Numbered from the stretch's first letter, positions 34,197 through 43,928 are shown. The stretch is DNA of 64,000 nucleotides from Pedobacter sp. R20-19 (GCF_000708265.2 NZ_JCKI01000002.1:496001-560000); one strand, 5' to 3'. The notes: generated by a model not told the origin, from the letters alone. Made by a program: numbers and translations.

Positions 34197-35219
34197 ATGA
34201 CAGCTGCCGAAATTATCAAAGATTTAAAAGCCCGAAAATTTAAACCTGTGTATTTGTTACATGGCGAAGAATCTTATTATATCGATCAGATTACCGAATA
34301 CATTGAGGATAAGCTTTTAAATGATGCGGAGAAAGGCTTTAATCAGACTGTTTTGTATGGTAAGGATACCGATATGGCCACCGTTTTGGGTGCTGCAAAA
34401 CGGTATCCAATGATGTCTGACTTTCAGGTGGTTATTGTGAAAGAGGCTCAGGATTTAAAATGGGGTAAAGAAGATGCAGGTAGTAAAGAGGCCGAATTTG
34501 TACTCAACTATTTCGAAAAACCTTTACCTAGTACCATTCTGGTACTGGCATTTAAGTATGCCAATTTTGATAAGCGGAAGAAAATTTATAAAGCGATTAA
34601 TAAATCAGGTTTAATTTTTCAATCAGATTTGGTTCGTGATTATAAGCTGGTGCCCTGGATAGAAGAATTTATAAAAGAAAAAGGGTATAAAATCGATCAG
34701 CAGGCATCTGCGTTAATGGCAGAATATTTAGGTACTGATTTATCTAAAATCGCCAATGAAATTGAAAAACTGATGCTTAATGTTCCTAAAGAGGTGACCA
34801 TCAATACCGATTTAGTTCAGAAAAATATCGGCATCAGTAAAGAATATAATGTTTTCGAATTGCAGAAAGCGCTGGCCATTCGAGACGTGTTGAAATGCAA
34901 TAAAATTATTAATTATTTTGCCAGTAATCCGAAAGCCAATCCAACGGTAATGGTTTTGGCAAATTTGGGTGGGTATTTTACCAAACTACTTAAATACCAT
35001 TATATCCCCAATAAAGCTGATGCGGCTTCTGCGCTAGGTGTTCCTCCATTTTTTATCAAAGATTATGAACTGGCAGCCAGAAACTATAATACCGGAAAAG
35101 TTTTTCAGGTGATTGGTTTGCTAAGGGCTTATGATTTAAAAAGCAAAGGCCTTGATAGTTCTGGAAATGTAAGCGATGGCGAATTATTAAAGGAACTGGT
35201 TTTTAAAATCATTCATTAA
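34197..35219 (+). CDS. holA: DNA polymerase III subunit delta
   Basis: Delta is the clamp-loader wrench that opens the beta clamp. The 340-aa protein has the family start KFKPVYLLHGEESYYIDQI and RYPMMSDFQVVIVKEAQDLK in the AAA+-like domain 1. The middle helices include YLGTDLSKIANEIEKLML, and the collar domain has VFELQKALAIRDV and LLRAYDLKSKGL. There is no P-loop, as expected for delta. Monocistronic. Confidence 0.92.
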   Translation: MTAAEIIKDLKARKFKPVYLLHGEESYYIDQITEYIEDKLLNDAEKGFNQTVLYGKDTDMATVLGAAKRYPMMSDFQVVIVKEAQDLKWGKEDAGSKEAEFVLNYFEKPLPSTILVLAFKYANFDKRKKIYKAINKSGLIFQSDLVRDYKLVPWIEEFIKEKGYKIDQQASALMAEYLGTDLSKIANEIEKLMLNVPKEVTINTDLVQKNIGISKEYNVFELQKALAIRDVLKCNKIINYFASNPKANPTVMVLANLGGYFTKLLKYHYIPNKADAASALGVPPFFIKDYELAARNYNTGKVFQVIGLLRAYDLKSKGLDSSGNVSDGELLKELVFKIIH

Positions 35220-35235
35220 CATCAATACGAATTAA

Positions 35236-35383
35236 GTCATTTAATGAATACCTGCGCTCTGTTTGTATCCATCAAATGACTTATAATTATCCTGTTATTT
35301 CCGATCAGTCATCATACATTATTTTTCACTGCTAATGAGGTCATCCAGTGAATATTGCATCCTGTTTGTCTTCATCAGATGGC
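35236..35383. repeat. Two related hairpins between holA and the pectate lyase gene
   Basis: Copy 1 (35236-35280, GTCATTTAATGAATA...CATCAAATGAC) and copy 2 (35340-35383, GTCATCCAGTGAATA...CATCAGATGGC) share CTGTTTGT and a similar stem. Stem bases differ in a partly compensatory way: the TTT/AAA end in copy 1 becomes TC/GA in copy 2, with one G:U. No gene is present. It could be 3'-UTR hairpins of either convergent gene. Confidence 0.45.
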
Positions 35384-35389
35384 TAAAAA

Positions 35390-36502
35390 TTATAGTGACG
35401 AACAAGTATTACCGGATAGCGTTGCACCTGCACCATTTGAAGCCGTTACTGTAGCCTTTACGCTAGAAGCATTAAGAATAGTCAGGCTATATGGAGGCGT
35501 AAAAGCGGTGACTCCATTACCTGATGTATTTCCGGTAACTGCGGTAAAAAGATTGTTTTTTGCCTGTACTGCTGTAGCGGTATTATCCATAAGGTCAATA
35601 GGATTTTTCACATTTTCAAATACATTTGATTCCACCAAAATATTTGCTTCAAAGCCAGCCTGTACACAGCTTTTGCTTACCGTACTATTAAATAAATTGT
35701 TAACAATGTGCACTTTGCCAAATCTTACACGAGGCATTCTGGCCACGCAACCCTGTGCCCACCAGCAGCGGACAAAAGTAATTCGTAGGTGATCTCTATC
35801 GGCAGTTGCGCCATCGCTGGATCCGATCAGGTTAGAAAAACGGTGATTATCTGATCCGCCTGAGCCACCTGCTTTTGGAGGTTTGAGGTATGAAAATTTG
35901 CAGTAAGATACGGTAATGTAATCAGAAATGTTTTTGATATCAAAGTTGCCATCTACACCATCCCTGAATTCACAGTGATCAACCCAAATGTTGTTACAGG
36001 CATCAACCGTTACATTGTCTTGCCCATCTACATCATATGCACCAGGCCCTTCAAAAATAATATTTCTGATGATGATGTTGTTACACCTCTTAATATACAT
36101 GATCCCGGAATTATCTTTAGTTTGGTCGGCTGATACAATTTTGGCGCCTGATGAACCAAAAATTGTTTTTCCGGTTTGATCCTGAAAAGAAATCCGTCCT
36201 CCCGAAGGGATGGTGATGGTTCCATTTACCTGAATCACTTTAACACTGGTGTTTTGTATGGCCGATTTCAGCGTGGTATAGTTTGTGACTACAGTTGCGG
36301 TTACTTCACCACCGCCAGTTGTCCCGCCGTTTTGAGATGACCAGCCTTTTGATGGACAAACAGCTTCAGTAGCAGCAACTGTTGAGGAAGTTGTTTCTTC
36401 TTTAAGATCAGCACTTTCAGATTGATTTGTTTTCTTGCATGCAGGCATAGAAAATGCCATGGCCATAGCCACAAGGCATGGTAATAAATACTTGTTTTTC
36501 AT
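35390..36502 (-). CDS. Pectate lyase family 1 (PL1), lipoprotein
   Basis: 370 aa with a lipobox ending SMPAC (SPII), then an acidic Ser/Thr linker. The right-handed parallel beta-helix of PL1 follows: NNIIIRNIIFEGPGAYDVDGQDN, the NNIWVDHCEFRDGVDGNFDI calcium/WIDH region, and VARMPRVRFGKVHIVNN, whose RxPxxR holds the catalytic arginine. It cleaves homogalacturonan by beta-elimination at the cell surface or in the periplasm. No SusC/SusD pair or other pectin gene lies in this window. Confidence 0.9.
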   Translation of the reverse strand: MKNKYLLPCLVAMAMAFSMPACKKTNQSESADLKEETTSSTVAATEAVCPSKGWSSQNGGTTGGGEVTATVVTNYTTLKSAIQNTSVKVIQVNGTITIPSGGRISFQDQTGKTIFGSSGAKIVSADQTKDNSGIMYIKRCNNIIIRNIIFEGPGAYDVDGQDNVTVDACNNIWVDHCEFRDGVDGNFDIKNISDYITVSYCKFSYLKPPKAGGSGGSDNHRFSNLIGSSDGATADRDHLRITFVRCWWAQGCVARMPRVRFGKVHIVNNLFNSTVSKSCVQAGFEANILVESNVFENVKNPIDLMDNTATAVQAKNNLFTAVTGNTSGNGVTAFTPPYSLTILNASSVKATVTASNGAGATLSGNTCSSL

Positions 36503-36537
36503 TTTGAATTAAAATTTGGTTATAATTGAAAAGAGTG

Positions 36538-36670
36538 TGAGCGCAATGTTTCTCTGACTGTCGGAAAATATGATACAGGATGTATTTTTTAAATTACATA
36601 TAATGACTGCGCTCATGTCTGATTTCAATAAAAATATTTGTGCAATCGTTCACGGGATCGATTGCAATCG
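36538..36670. promoter_or_regulatory. Inverted repeats upstream of the pectate lyase gene
   Basis: TGAGCGCA (36538-36545) is repeated inverted as TGCGCTCA (36608-36615). CGATTGCAATCG (36659-36670) is a perfect 12-bp palindrome, and TGCAATCG at 36641-36648 repeats its right half. They lie 36-168 bp upstream of the lyase start and look like operator-type sites, regulator unknown. The rest of 36503-36847 holds no gene. Confidence 0.4.
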
Positions 36671-36847
36671 TCATGAAAAATTAAATAAGATAGATTGATC
36701 GCTAATCCTTCTCTATTTTAATATAAATTTTATACTACCTAAACGGGATCTAATTGCCTTTGGGGGATAATTGAATATTGGAAAACAAGTCTATTTTTTT
36801 ATCGGTACATCTTTTTTAAATCAGCATGTACCGAATGTGGAAAGAAA

Positions 36848-37588
36848 CTAAGGTTCTACGAGGGTCATTTCCATGATGCGGTTGCCCATTGTAATTCGCT
36901 GTTGATAAAGCTGCCTGGTGATTTGGTCGATTTGATAAACACTTTTTCCATCTGCACTGCCAATCTCATCTGAAACTTCCACAATCCACACCTTTCTATC
37001 ACCAGATTTTTTGGAATGTTATTCCCCTTCGCTTACGCTTAATATATGTGCCTTAATAACACCAGTTTTTCCTTTTGGATTATAATCGAAAATATTTAAA
37101 TCAGCTTTAAAGCCAGTCTTTAACGGCAACCAGTTTATAAGCATTGGGTAGAAATTACTGTCGAAATAACCAGCTGCAGCTTGTTGAGTTATTGCTGTCT
37201 TTTTGCCACTGATTCTATCCTGGTAGAAACCATTAATTTCTGTTCCGAAGTGAAGTGACATATCTCGTTGCGCATTGTAAGAAGCATGGTAAACTGGTGA
37301 AAGATCTGCTTTTTTAACAATAGTTGAATCAATCCACGGTGAAGGAGAAGATTTCATTTTAACGGTAGTAATCACCTGTATTTTATCACCCAAAACATCC
37401 ACCTTTGTATCTACAAAACCAATGGTAAACTTGCTGGTGTCTCTAAGCATGGTCCATTCCATCTGGTAGTTTTCGTTGTGGATCCATTTCTTATCTACTA
37501 AATTTTTTTTCGGGGAGATTAACTCCTGGCTCCAGCCAATGAGTGGCAGGGCGGCATACAATAAAATGATCAGGTAACTTTTTTTCAT
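36848..37588 (-). pseudogene. Secreted DUF3108-like protein gene with an in-frame TAA
   Basis: The frame from ATG 37588 encodes a signal peptide (MKKSYLIILLYAALPLIGWS) and a beta-rich protein ending ...KGKTGVIKAHILSVSEGE at TAA 37019-37021. The same frame then continues without interruption for 56 codons (HSKKSGDRKVWIVEVSDEIG, later YQIDQITRQLYQQRITMGN and EMTLVEP) to TAG 36848-36850. The continuation has coding composition and a plausible C-terminus, so the ancestral product was probably 246 aa. A nonsense mutation is the simplest reading; sequencing error and readthrough are alternatives. DUF3108 similarity is tentative. Confidence 0.7.
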
Positions 37589-37679
37589 AACATCTTTTTT
37601 TAGGTTATCTTTTAGATGGAGTATGGAAAAAGTTGTTACAAACTTAGGTATACCTGACTAGTAGATTGTTCATGATCAA

Positions 37680-38357
37680 TTATTTAAGGCAGTCTTTAAA
37701 TTTTCTTCCTATTGGCAATTGTTTTTCATCTGCCAGGAAAACAAATTGTGAATTGTGCGATTTCACTTGTTTAACATGAACGATATATGATTTATGAATT
37801 CTGACGAAACCCAGTTTTTCGTTTTTCTCAATAAAATCTGACAGGCGCTGTAAAACCATGTACTGTTTAAACCGTGTGATGATTTTTAGGTATTCTCCAA
37901 ATCCCTCAATCCATAAAATATCTTTTAAAGGCAATTTATTCACCATGTAATCTGACTTAAATACCAGAAAATCATTTTCCTGATCCAATCCTGTAAATTT
38001 CAGGTAATCTGCAGCTTTTTGAACAGCCTTTAAAAAACGTTCAGGAAATACGGGTTTTACCAGATAATCAATTACATCCAGTTCGTAAGCTTTTGCGGCA
38101 TGGGTAGGATCGGCGGTGATAAAAATACACAGTTTGCCACTGGGTACCAGTTCTACCATTTCCGTACCCGATATGCCAGGCATTTCAATATCCAGAATCA
38201 GCAATTCCACCTCATCCATTCGCTCGTAAATCACCGCTTCTGTAGGGTCTTGAAAGCAAGCTAAAAGATCTATTTCTTCAATTGTATCACAATACTTTCG
38301 AATCAAATCGAGCGCCGGGGCTTCATCATCAACATAAATTGCCTTTATTGGTTTCAT
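37680..38357 (-). CDS. LytTR family response regulator
   Basis: A 225-aa regulator. Receiver domain: KAIYVDDEAPALDLI, phospho-acceptor Asp in LLILDIEMPG, and Lys in DYLVKPVFPERFLKA. LytTR DNA-binding domain: LKDILWIEGFGEYLKIITRF, then FVRIHKSYIVHVKQV and LPIGRKFKD. It overlaps the kinase gene by 4 bp (ATGA), so the two are translationally coupled. By position it should control the divergent dicarboxylate operon. Confidence 0.92.
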   Translation of the reverse strand: MKPIKAIYVDDEAPALDLIRKYCDTIEEIDLLACFQDPTEAVIYERMDEVELLILDIEMPGISGTEMVELVPSGKLCIFITADPTHAAKAYELDVIDYLVKPVFPERFLKAVQKAADYLKFTGLDQENDFLVFKSDYMVNKLPLKDILWIEGFGEYLKIITRFKQYMVLQRLSDFIEKNEKLGFVRIHKSYIVHVKQVKSHNSQFVFLADEKQLPIGRKFKDCLK

Positions 38358-39448
38358 ATGTGTATGATCAGTTTAGATGAATAAGTGTTATCATTCTGTT
38401 CAGTTTTCATTTCATATTTTTCTCCATACTCACCATCTAATATCATTTTTAATACCTTAAGTCCTGTGCCACGATAATTTGAGGCATCATCTGTTATCTT
38501 CTTTTCGGATATCGTGTTGAAAAGATTAAACTCAACTTCAGCTTTTTTAAACAATAATGAAGCCGTAATCTGTGCATTTTCATCTCTGCCCATAGCCGAA
38601 TATTTAATGGCATTTTCAAAAAGGGTAAGGTAAATGGTGGGTGGAATTTCTACAATAGCAGTGAGTTCACTGGTTTCAAAATTGATCACCATATTTAGTT
38701 TCCGGTTACTTTTTAATTGATAAAGCTTGCTTAGTGCTGCAATCATTTGCAATTCGCGTTCAATAGGAATGGTTTTCTTTTCAATTTCATAGGTGGTATA
38801 CTGCATCAAAAGACTCAGCTGTTTAATCAAATCGGCAGAACTTCCATCTGTAGCATAACTATGAGAATAGATGTTATTAAGTGTATTGAAAAGGAAATGC
38901 GGATTAATTTTAGATTTCAGCAGTTCCATATCGGCCTCTTTTTTTCTCAGGCTTAATGCCGATAATTCACGCTCAGCAATAAGTTTATATTTGGAAATAC
39001 CCTGTACAGAAGGAACCAGAATAATAATGGTCTGCATGAGGTAAACCATAAATAAATATTTGCCATCTGTAGATTTAAATGCGCTAAAAATCTCTGGTTC
39101 AACCAGTATCCTAATCAAGCTGGAGATTACAAATAATGATGCGGTGTACCGAACATACTCGCCATATCTGGCCTTCTGATAAAATTCTGGAACTAGCTTT
39201 TTAAAACACAGGAGGTACACCGGAATGTTAAGGACCAGCATGAACAGCATGGCTAATGCCGCCTCAGGTATATTAAAAAAACTCACATAAATGTAACTGC
39301 ATATACCAAGAAATGCCATCCAGAAGAGCAAATGCTGAACAGTGATTACGCCAGGCCATTTGCCATTTAACAGTAGATCCATCACTTTTTTATCGAACGA
39401 AAGGCGAAGAATCAGTATCAGGAAGACAAGATTGACCAAAAGGATCAT
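38354..39448 (-). CDS. LytS/YehU-type sensor histidine kinase
   Basis: 364 aa with about five N-terminal membrane helices. The His_kinase domain has the phospho-acceptor KINPHFLFNTLNNIYSHS and the ATPase motif PTIYLTLFENAIKYS (N box) with YRGTGLKVLKMI (G box). There is no periplasmic sensor domain, so the signal may be sensed in the membrane or from an associated transporter. Divergent from the porin gene, with 170 bp between the two starts. Confidence 0.9.
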   Translation of the reverse strand: MILLVNLVFLILILRLSFDKKVMDLLLNGKWPGVITVQHLLFWMAFLGICSYIYVSFFNIPEAALAMLFMLVLNIPVYLLCFKKLVPEFYQKARYGEYVRYTASLFVISSLIRILVEPEIFSAFKSTDGKYLFMVYLMQTIIILVPSVQGISKYKLIAERELSALSLRKKEADMELLKSKINPHFLFNTLNNIYSHSYATDGSSADLIKQLSLLMQYTTYEIEKKTIPIERELQMIAALSKLYQLKSNRKLNMVINFETSELTAIVEIPPTIYLTLFENAIKYSAMGRDENAQITASLLFKKAEVEFNLFNTISEKKITDDASNYRGTGLKVLKMILDGEYGEKYEMKTEQNDNTYSSKLIIHI

Positions 39449-39473
39449 GGTATTTGGTTTTGTTTCTGTAGTT

Positions 39474-39497
39474 CGTTTATAATTTACGTCGTTTATT
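39474..39497. promoter_or_regulatory. TCGTTTAT direct repeat, candidate LytTR site
   Basis: TCGTTTAT occurs at 39474-39481 and 39490-39497, 16 bp start to start, in the 170-bp divergent region. LytTR proteins bind direct repeats, but the usual spacing is about 21-22 bp, so this is only a candidate. Confidence 0.3.
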
Positions 39498-39618
39498 GAT
39501 ATAAATGTTTTTCAGCACTACTTATACCCATCTTTAATTTTCAGTGATGTCTTTTTCATATCTGAATTAACCAAATATAAACATAGGATTTACTATTTCA
39601 ATTAATAGGCAACAATCA

Positions 39619-40974
39619 ATGATGGCTGATCAATCTATTTTCTTTAATAAAAATGTTGCGCTAATTCGTGTTCTGCCGTTTATGGTTATTCTTTGCATAT
39701 GCAATGCTTTTTTCTATCGTGCATCTGCACAAGACGAAAGGCAGAATAAGCCACTTGTTGCTTATTTGAATGAAGATAAAACCCATTTCATAAAATTTTC
39801 TGGCTACGCACAATTATGGGCGAGGTACACGGAGCTAAATCCAGGAAGTAAGGTAAATGAAAGTCTTCGCAAAAGTACTGCAGATTTATCATTAAGAAGA
39901 TTGAGAATGAAAATGGTGGTTAACCTGATTGATCATTTTACTTTAATTTTTCAAGGCGGTACCACCAACCTCACTTATCTGGATGATAGTGAAAGTTCTT
40001 TCGATCTGCTCGATGCTTTCGGGGAATATAAATTTAGCGAGAAATTGAGCATCGGTGCAGGCCGTTCCAATTGGAAAGGACTTACCCGGTTTGCCTCCGG
40101 CCCTACATCAACACTGCTTTATGATGTTCCATTTCTTGATTTGGGTAATGTTAACCGTACAGATCTGACCTTGCGAAACCTGAATATCTTTGCAAAAGGT
40201 CAATTGGGTAGATTAGATTATCGCATCATTCTGGCGAAGCCTTATATATCCGCCCCTACAAAACCGATACAGCAAATTTCTGGATTTAATAATTTAAGCG
40301 TAAAGCCAAATCTATCTGCTTACCTTAAATGGCAATTTTTTGAGCAGGAAAGTAATGCGGGTTCAACTGCTGTGGGAAGTTATTTAGGAAAGAAAAAGGT
40401 ACTTGCCCTGGGGATCGGAGCTGAATTTCAAAAAGATTTAATGTGGCACATGGCCGGAGCGGATACGATACTGAATGATATGAAGCTTTATAGTGCAGAT
40501 GTATTTTATGATACGCCGATCAATGTACAAAAGGGAACCTCATTAAATATTTACGCTGCCGTTTTTTACCATGATTATGGCCCCGGCTATGTGCGTAATT
40601 TAGGAATCAATAATATGGCGAACGGGCTTGATGCCAGCACAGCTTCCTTTAATGGATCTGGAAATGCCTATCCGGTGGTGGGAACCGGAAACAGTTTCAT
40701 TTTTCAGACTGGTTTTTCAATGCCTTATTTTAATCAGCAAAAAAAGAAAGCAAGATTAATGCCTGTCATTGGGATTCAGTATTCTAAATTTGAGCGATTA
40801 GCCGATCCTATGTTTACCTACGACCTCGGTTTGAATCTTTTACTTCGTGATCATGCGTCAAAATTTGTATTTAATGCACAAAGCAGACCTATTTATACCC
40901 TTCAGGGAAATGAACTCAAAGTTTCTGATAGGAAAATGATGTTCGTTCTGATGTACCATATCAATATAGATTAA
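39619..40974 (+). CDS. Outer-membrane porin
   Basis: A 451-aa beta-barrel protein. A long signal peptide ends RASAQ. It continues with FIKFSGYAQLWARYTELNPG and alternating amphipathic strands (LRRLRMKMVVNLIDHFTLIFQGG, FGEYKFSEKLSIGAGRSNW). The C-terminal strand is MMFVLMYHINID. It resembles the phosphate-selective porin O/P group found in Bacteroidota. As the first gene of the dicarboxylate operon it probably admits C4-dicarboxylates across the outer membrane. Confidence 0.8.
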   Translation: MMADQSIFFNKNVALIRVLPFMVILCICNAFFYRASAQDERQNKPLVAYLNEDKTHFIKFSGYAQLWARYTELNPGSKVNESLRKSTADLSLRRLRMKMVVNLIDHFTLIFQGGTTNLTYLDDSESSFDLLDAFGEYKFSEKLSIGAGRSNWKGLTRFASGPTSTLLYDVPFLDLGNVNRTDLTLRNLNIFAKGQLGRLDYRIILAKPYISAPTKPIQQISGFNNLSVKPNLSAYLKWQFFEQESNAGSTAVGSYLGKKKVLALGIGAEFQKDLMWHMAGADTILNDMKLYSADVFYDTPINVQKGTSLNIYAAVFYHDYGPGYVRNLGINNMANGLDASTASFNGSGNAYPVVGTGNSFIFQTGFSMPYFNQQKKKARLMPVIGIQYSKFERLADPMFTYDLGLNLLLRDHASKFVFNAQSRPIYTLQGNELKVSDRKMMFVLMYHINID

Positions 40975-40988
40975 TAAAACAGCGTAAT

Positions 40989-42290
40989 ATGTTAATTAAC
41001 AAAAATCCTCAACCAGCAGATCAGCAAGCCAGGCTTTCTAAAAGCCTTTGGATACGAATTTTCTCCAATCTTACCTTTTGGGTGCTTATCGCCATTATTG
41101 CCGGTGTAATACTGGGTAGTTATGCGCCAGCAACAGCCGTGAAGATGGAAATTATCGGTAAAACGTTTATCGATATCATTAAGCTTTTCATCGCACCCAT
41201 TATATTTTTAACCATCGTGCTGGGCATTAGTGGGATGGGCGATTTAAAGAAGGTGGGTAGAATCGGACTCAAATCGCTGATTTATTTTGAAGTGGTATCT
41301 ACCATTTCATTAGCGATTGGTATCCTGATGGCGATCTTAATTAAGCCTGGTAATATTGATAAATCTCATCTGCAAATCCAGAATGCTTCTAAGTATACTT
41401 CAGCGCCAGCTAAGGGCTTTGACTGGATCAATTTTTTCATGAGTAACCTTACCATTCAGGTTTTAGTGGTTGCCATTATTGTCGGTATTATTTTAAACTA
41501 TTCCAAATATCGTGAAAAGGCAGTGAGTGGACTGAGTTATGCCTCCAAAATTGTTTTTAAAGGGTTAAAATATGTAATGTATCTGGCACCACTCGGTGCC
41601 TTTGGCGGAATGGCTTACACCATCGGAAAATTTGGTTTACACACGCTTGTTCCTTTGGCAAAATTAATGGGTACAGTATACTTAACAATGGGGCTTTTCA
41701 TTTTCATAGTTCTTGGTAGCATTATGAAATATTATAAGATGAGCATCTGGAAGTTTATTAAGTACATTAAAGAAGAGCTTTTACTAGTTCTCGGAACATC
41801 TTCTTCAGAATCTGCATTGCCATCCATCATGCTGAAATTGGAAAAAATGGGTTGTAGTAAATCTGTTGTCGGGTTGGTTATTCCAACTGGTTATTCTTTC
41901 AACCTTGATGGAACGTCCATCTATCTTTCTATGTCCGTTATCTTTCTGGCCCAATTGTATGGCGTTCAACTTTCCGTGTGGGAAATGCTAAGTATCATCG
42001 GCATTTTAATGGTGACTTCAAAAGGTGCTGCGGGTGTTACCGGAAGTGGTTTTATTGTGCTGGCTTCCACATTGGCTGCCATTCATAAAATTCCGATTGA
42101 GGGTCTTGCCTTTTTGCTTGGCGTAGATAAGTTTATGAGTGAGGCACGTGCCTTAACCAATATTATCGGTAACGGTGTAGCCACCATCGTGATTTCTAAA
42201 AGTGAAAATGAGTTTCATCCTCGTGTAGAAGAAGATGAAAACCCGATACGATCAGAAAATAAACTGGCGAAACAAGAATTTGTGTACTAA
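40989..42290 (+). CDS. dctA: C4-dicarboxylate:cation symporter, DctA type
   Basis: A 433-aa DAACS-family transporter. It has HP1 GTSSSESALPSIMLKLEKMG, TM7 TGYSFNLDGTSIYLSMSVIF (NMDGT-type motif, here NLDGT with the Na+/H+-site Asp), HP2 TSKGAAGVTGSGFIVL and TM8 VDKFMSEARALTNIIGNGV. These match DctA more than glutamate carriers. Substrates should be succinate, fumarate or malate. It starts 14 nt after the porin stop and 10 nt before pckA. Confidence 0.85.
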   Translation: MLINKNPQPADQQARLSKSLWIRIFSNLTFWVLIAIIAGVILGSYAPATAVKMEIIGKTFIDIIKLFIAPIIFLTIVLGISGMGDLKKVGRIGLKSLIYFEVVSTISLAIGILMAILIKPGNIDKSHLQIQNASKYTSAPAKGFDWINFFMSNLTIQVLVVAIIVGIILNYSKYREKAVSGLSYASKIVFKGLKYVMYLAPLGAFGGMAYTIGKFGLHTLVPLAKLMGTVYLTMGLFIFIVLGSIMKYYKMSIWKFIKYIKEELLLVLGTSSSESALPSIMLKLEKMGCSKSVVGLVIPTGYSFNLDGTSIYLSMSVIFLAQLYGVQLSVWEMLSIIGILMVTSKGAAGVTGSGFIVLASTLAAIHKIPIEGLAFLLGVDKFMSEARALTNIIGNGVATIVISKSENEFHPRVEEDENPIRSENKLAKQEFVY

Positions 42291-42300
42291 ATCCAATCAA

Positions 42301-43893
42301 ATGAATACTTCAGAAACATTCAAAGAATTAAGGTTCAGCGTTTATGGTAAACAGGTGCATTATCAGTTAAGTGCAGAAAAACTGATCAGTCAAACGCTTG
42401 AGCGTGGGCAAGGCAGTTTGAGCGACAGTGGCGCACTTTGCGTAGATACTGGCACTTTTACAGGCCGTTCTCCAAAAGATAAGTTTACCGTAATTGACGA
42501 TACCACAAGGGATACCATAGACTGGGGCGATGTAAACAGGCCTATTTCTCAAGCCCACTTTCATGGATTGTATAGTAAAATGCGGGCTTATCTGGCTGAT
42601 AGAGAGGTTTGGGTGAGAGATGCTTACGCCTGTGCCAACCCGAGATATGCCCTAAGCATTAGAGTGGTAAATGAAACGCCTTGGGCAAATTTATTTTGCT
42701 ACAATTTGTTTTTAAGGCCCGAACAACAGCATATGATAGCTGATGAAACCGACTGGCTGATTTTGCAGGCTCCGGGTTTTAAAGCCAATCCTGAACAAGA
42801 TGGTACACGTTCAAAAAACTTTACAGTGGTGAACTTTACCAGTAAAATCATCCTGATTGGTGGAACGGCTTATACCGGAGAGATGAAAAAGGGAATCTTC
42901 AGTGTGTTAAATTATATTTTGCCAGAAGAAAAAGGTGTGCTCAGCATGCATTGTTCTGCAAATGAAGGGATAGAAGGTGATGTTTCACTGTTTTTTGGCT
43001 TATCTGGAACGGGTAAAACAACATTGAGCGCAGATGCAAGTCGTGCACTAATTGGCGATGATGAACATGGTTGGTCTGACGAAGGAATCTTTAATTTCGA
43101 AGGCGGCTGTTATGCAAAAGCCATAGATCTTAATCCGGAAAAAGAACCTGAAATATTTGGTGCCATTAAACCCGGTGCGCTTTTAGAAAACCTGGTGGTA
43201 AATCCTTCCAGCGGAGTAATTGATTTTTCTGATACGACAAAAACAGAAAATACTAGGCTGGCCTATCCCATTGATTTTATTCACAATGCCAAAAAGGTTT
43301 CATCAGGGGGAATGCCAAAAAACATTTTCTTCCTCACCTGCGATGCCTTTGGTATTTTACCTCCTATTAGCAAGCTGGATAAGGGGCAGGCCATGTATCA
43401 TTTTATATCAGGATATACTGCAAAGGTGGCTGGTACAGAAATGGGTGTTTCTGCACCACAATCTACTTTCTCAGCCTGTTTTGGAAGGGTTTTTCTTCCG
43501 CTTCATCCACTTAAATATGCTGAGCTTTTAGGCAGCAAACTGGATGCAAATCCTGATATTAATGTTTGGCTGGTGAATACCGGATGGATTGGAGGTGCCT
43601 ATGGAACGGGAAACCGGATTAGCCTGAAATACACCAGGGCACTTATTGCTGCTGCCATGAAGGGAGATTTACAGCATGTTCGGTATGAAAATCATCCGGT
43701 GTTCAAATTTGCCGTACCTCAGGATTGTCCGGGTGTGCCAGCAGAAATTCTTAACCCGAGAAATCTTTGGGAAGATGTGAAGGAATATGACCGGAAAGCA
43801 ATTGACTTAGCGCTCTTGTTTGAGCATCATTTCTCTAGCTATGCAGAATTGGCCAGTACGGTAATTAAGGATGCAGCTCCGTCACTTGTGTAG
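42301..43893 (+). CDS. pckA: Phosphoenolpyruvate carboxykinase (ATP)
   Basis: It converts oxaloacetate plus ATP to PEP, the first step of gluconeogenesis from C4 acids. The 530-aa protein has DTGTFTGRSPKDKF (substrate-binding Arg), the kinase-1a loop LFFGLSGTGKTTLSAD, kinase-2 LIGDDEHGW, and CFGRVFLPLHPLKYAELL near the nucleotide-binding C-lobe. ATG 42301 is chosen: an in-frame extension to 42235 would overlap dctA. Placement inside a transporter operon is unusual. Confidence 0.94.
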   Translation: MNTSETFKELRFSVYGKQVHYQLSAEKLISQTLERGQGSLSDSGALCVDTGTFTGRSPKDKFTVIDDTTRDTIDWGDVNRPISQAHFHGLYSKMRAYLADREVWVRDAYACANPRYALSIRVVNETPWANLFCYNLFLRPEQQHMIADETDWLILQAPGFKANPEQDGTRSKNFTVVNFTSKIILIGGTAYTGEMKKGIFSVLNYILPEEKGVLSMHCSANEGIEGDVSLFFGLSGTGKTTLSADASRALIGDDEHGWSDEGIFNFEGGCYAKAIDLNPEKEPEIFGAIKPGALLENLVVNPSSGVIDFSDTTKTENTRLAYPIDFIHNAKKVSSGGMPKNIFFLTCDAFGILPPISKLDKGQAMYHFISGYTAKVAGTEMGVSAPQSTFSACFGRVFLPLHPLKYAELLGSKLDANPDINVWLVNTGWIGGAYGTGNRISLKYTRALIAAAMKGDLQHVRYENHPVFKFAVPQDCPGVPAEILNPRNLWEDVKEYDRKAIDLALLFEHHFSSYAELASTVIKDAAPSLV

Positions 43894-43928
43894 AAATATT
43901 ATTATATTGAAGATCAATAGAATATAAT

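Noticed and set aside
36848..37588. Selenocysteine or pyrrolysine recoding at the internal stop
   Set aside because: The codon is TAA, not TGA or TAG, and no recoding element is seen.
39474..39497. Firm LytTR binding site
   Set aside because: The direct repeat spacing (16 bp) differs from the usual 21-22 bp, so it is kept only as a low-confidence candidate.
42235..42300. N-terminal extension of PckA
   Set aside because: These 22 codons lie in the dctA coding region and do not resemble PEPCK; ATG 42301 is the natural start.
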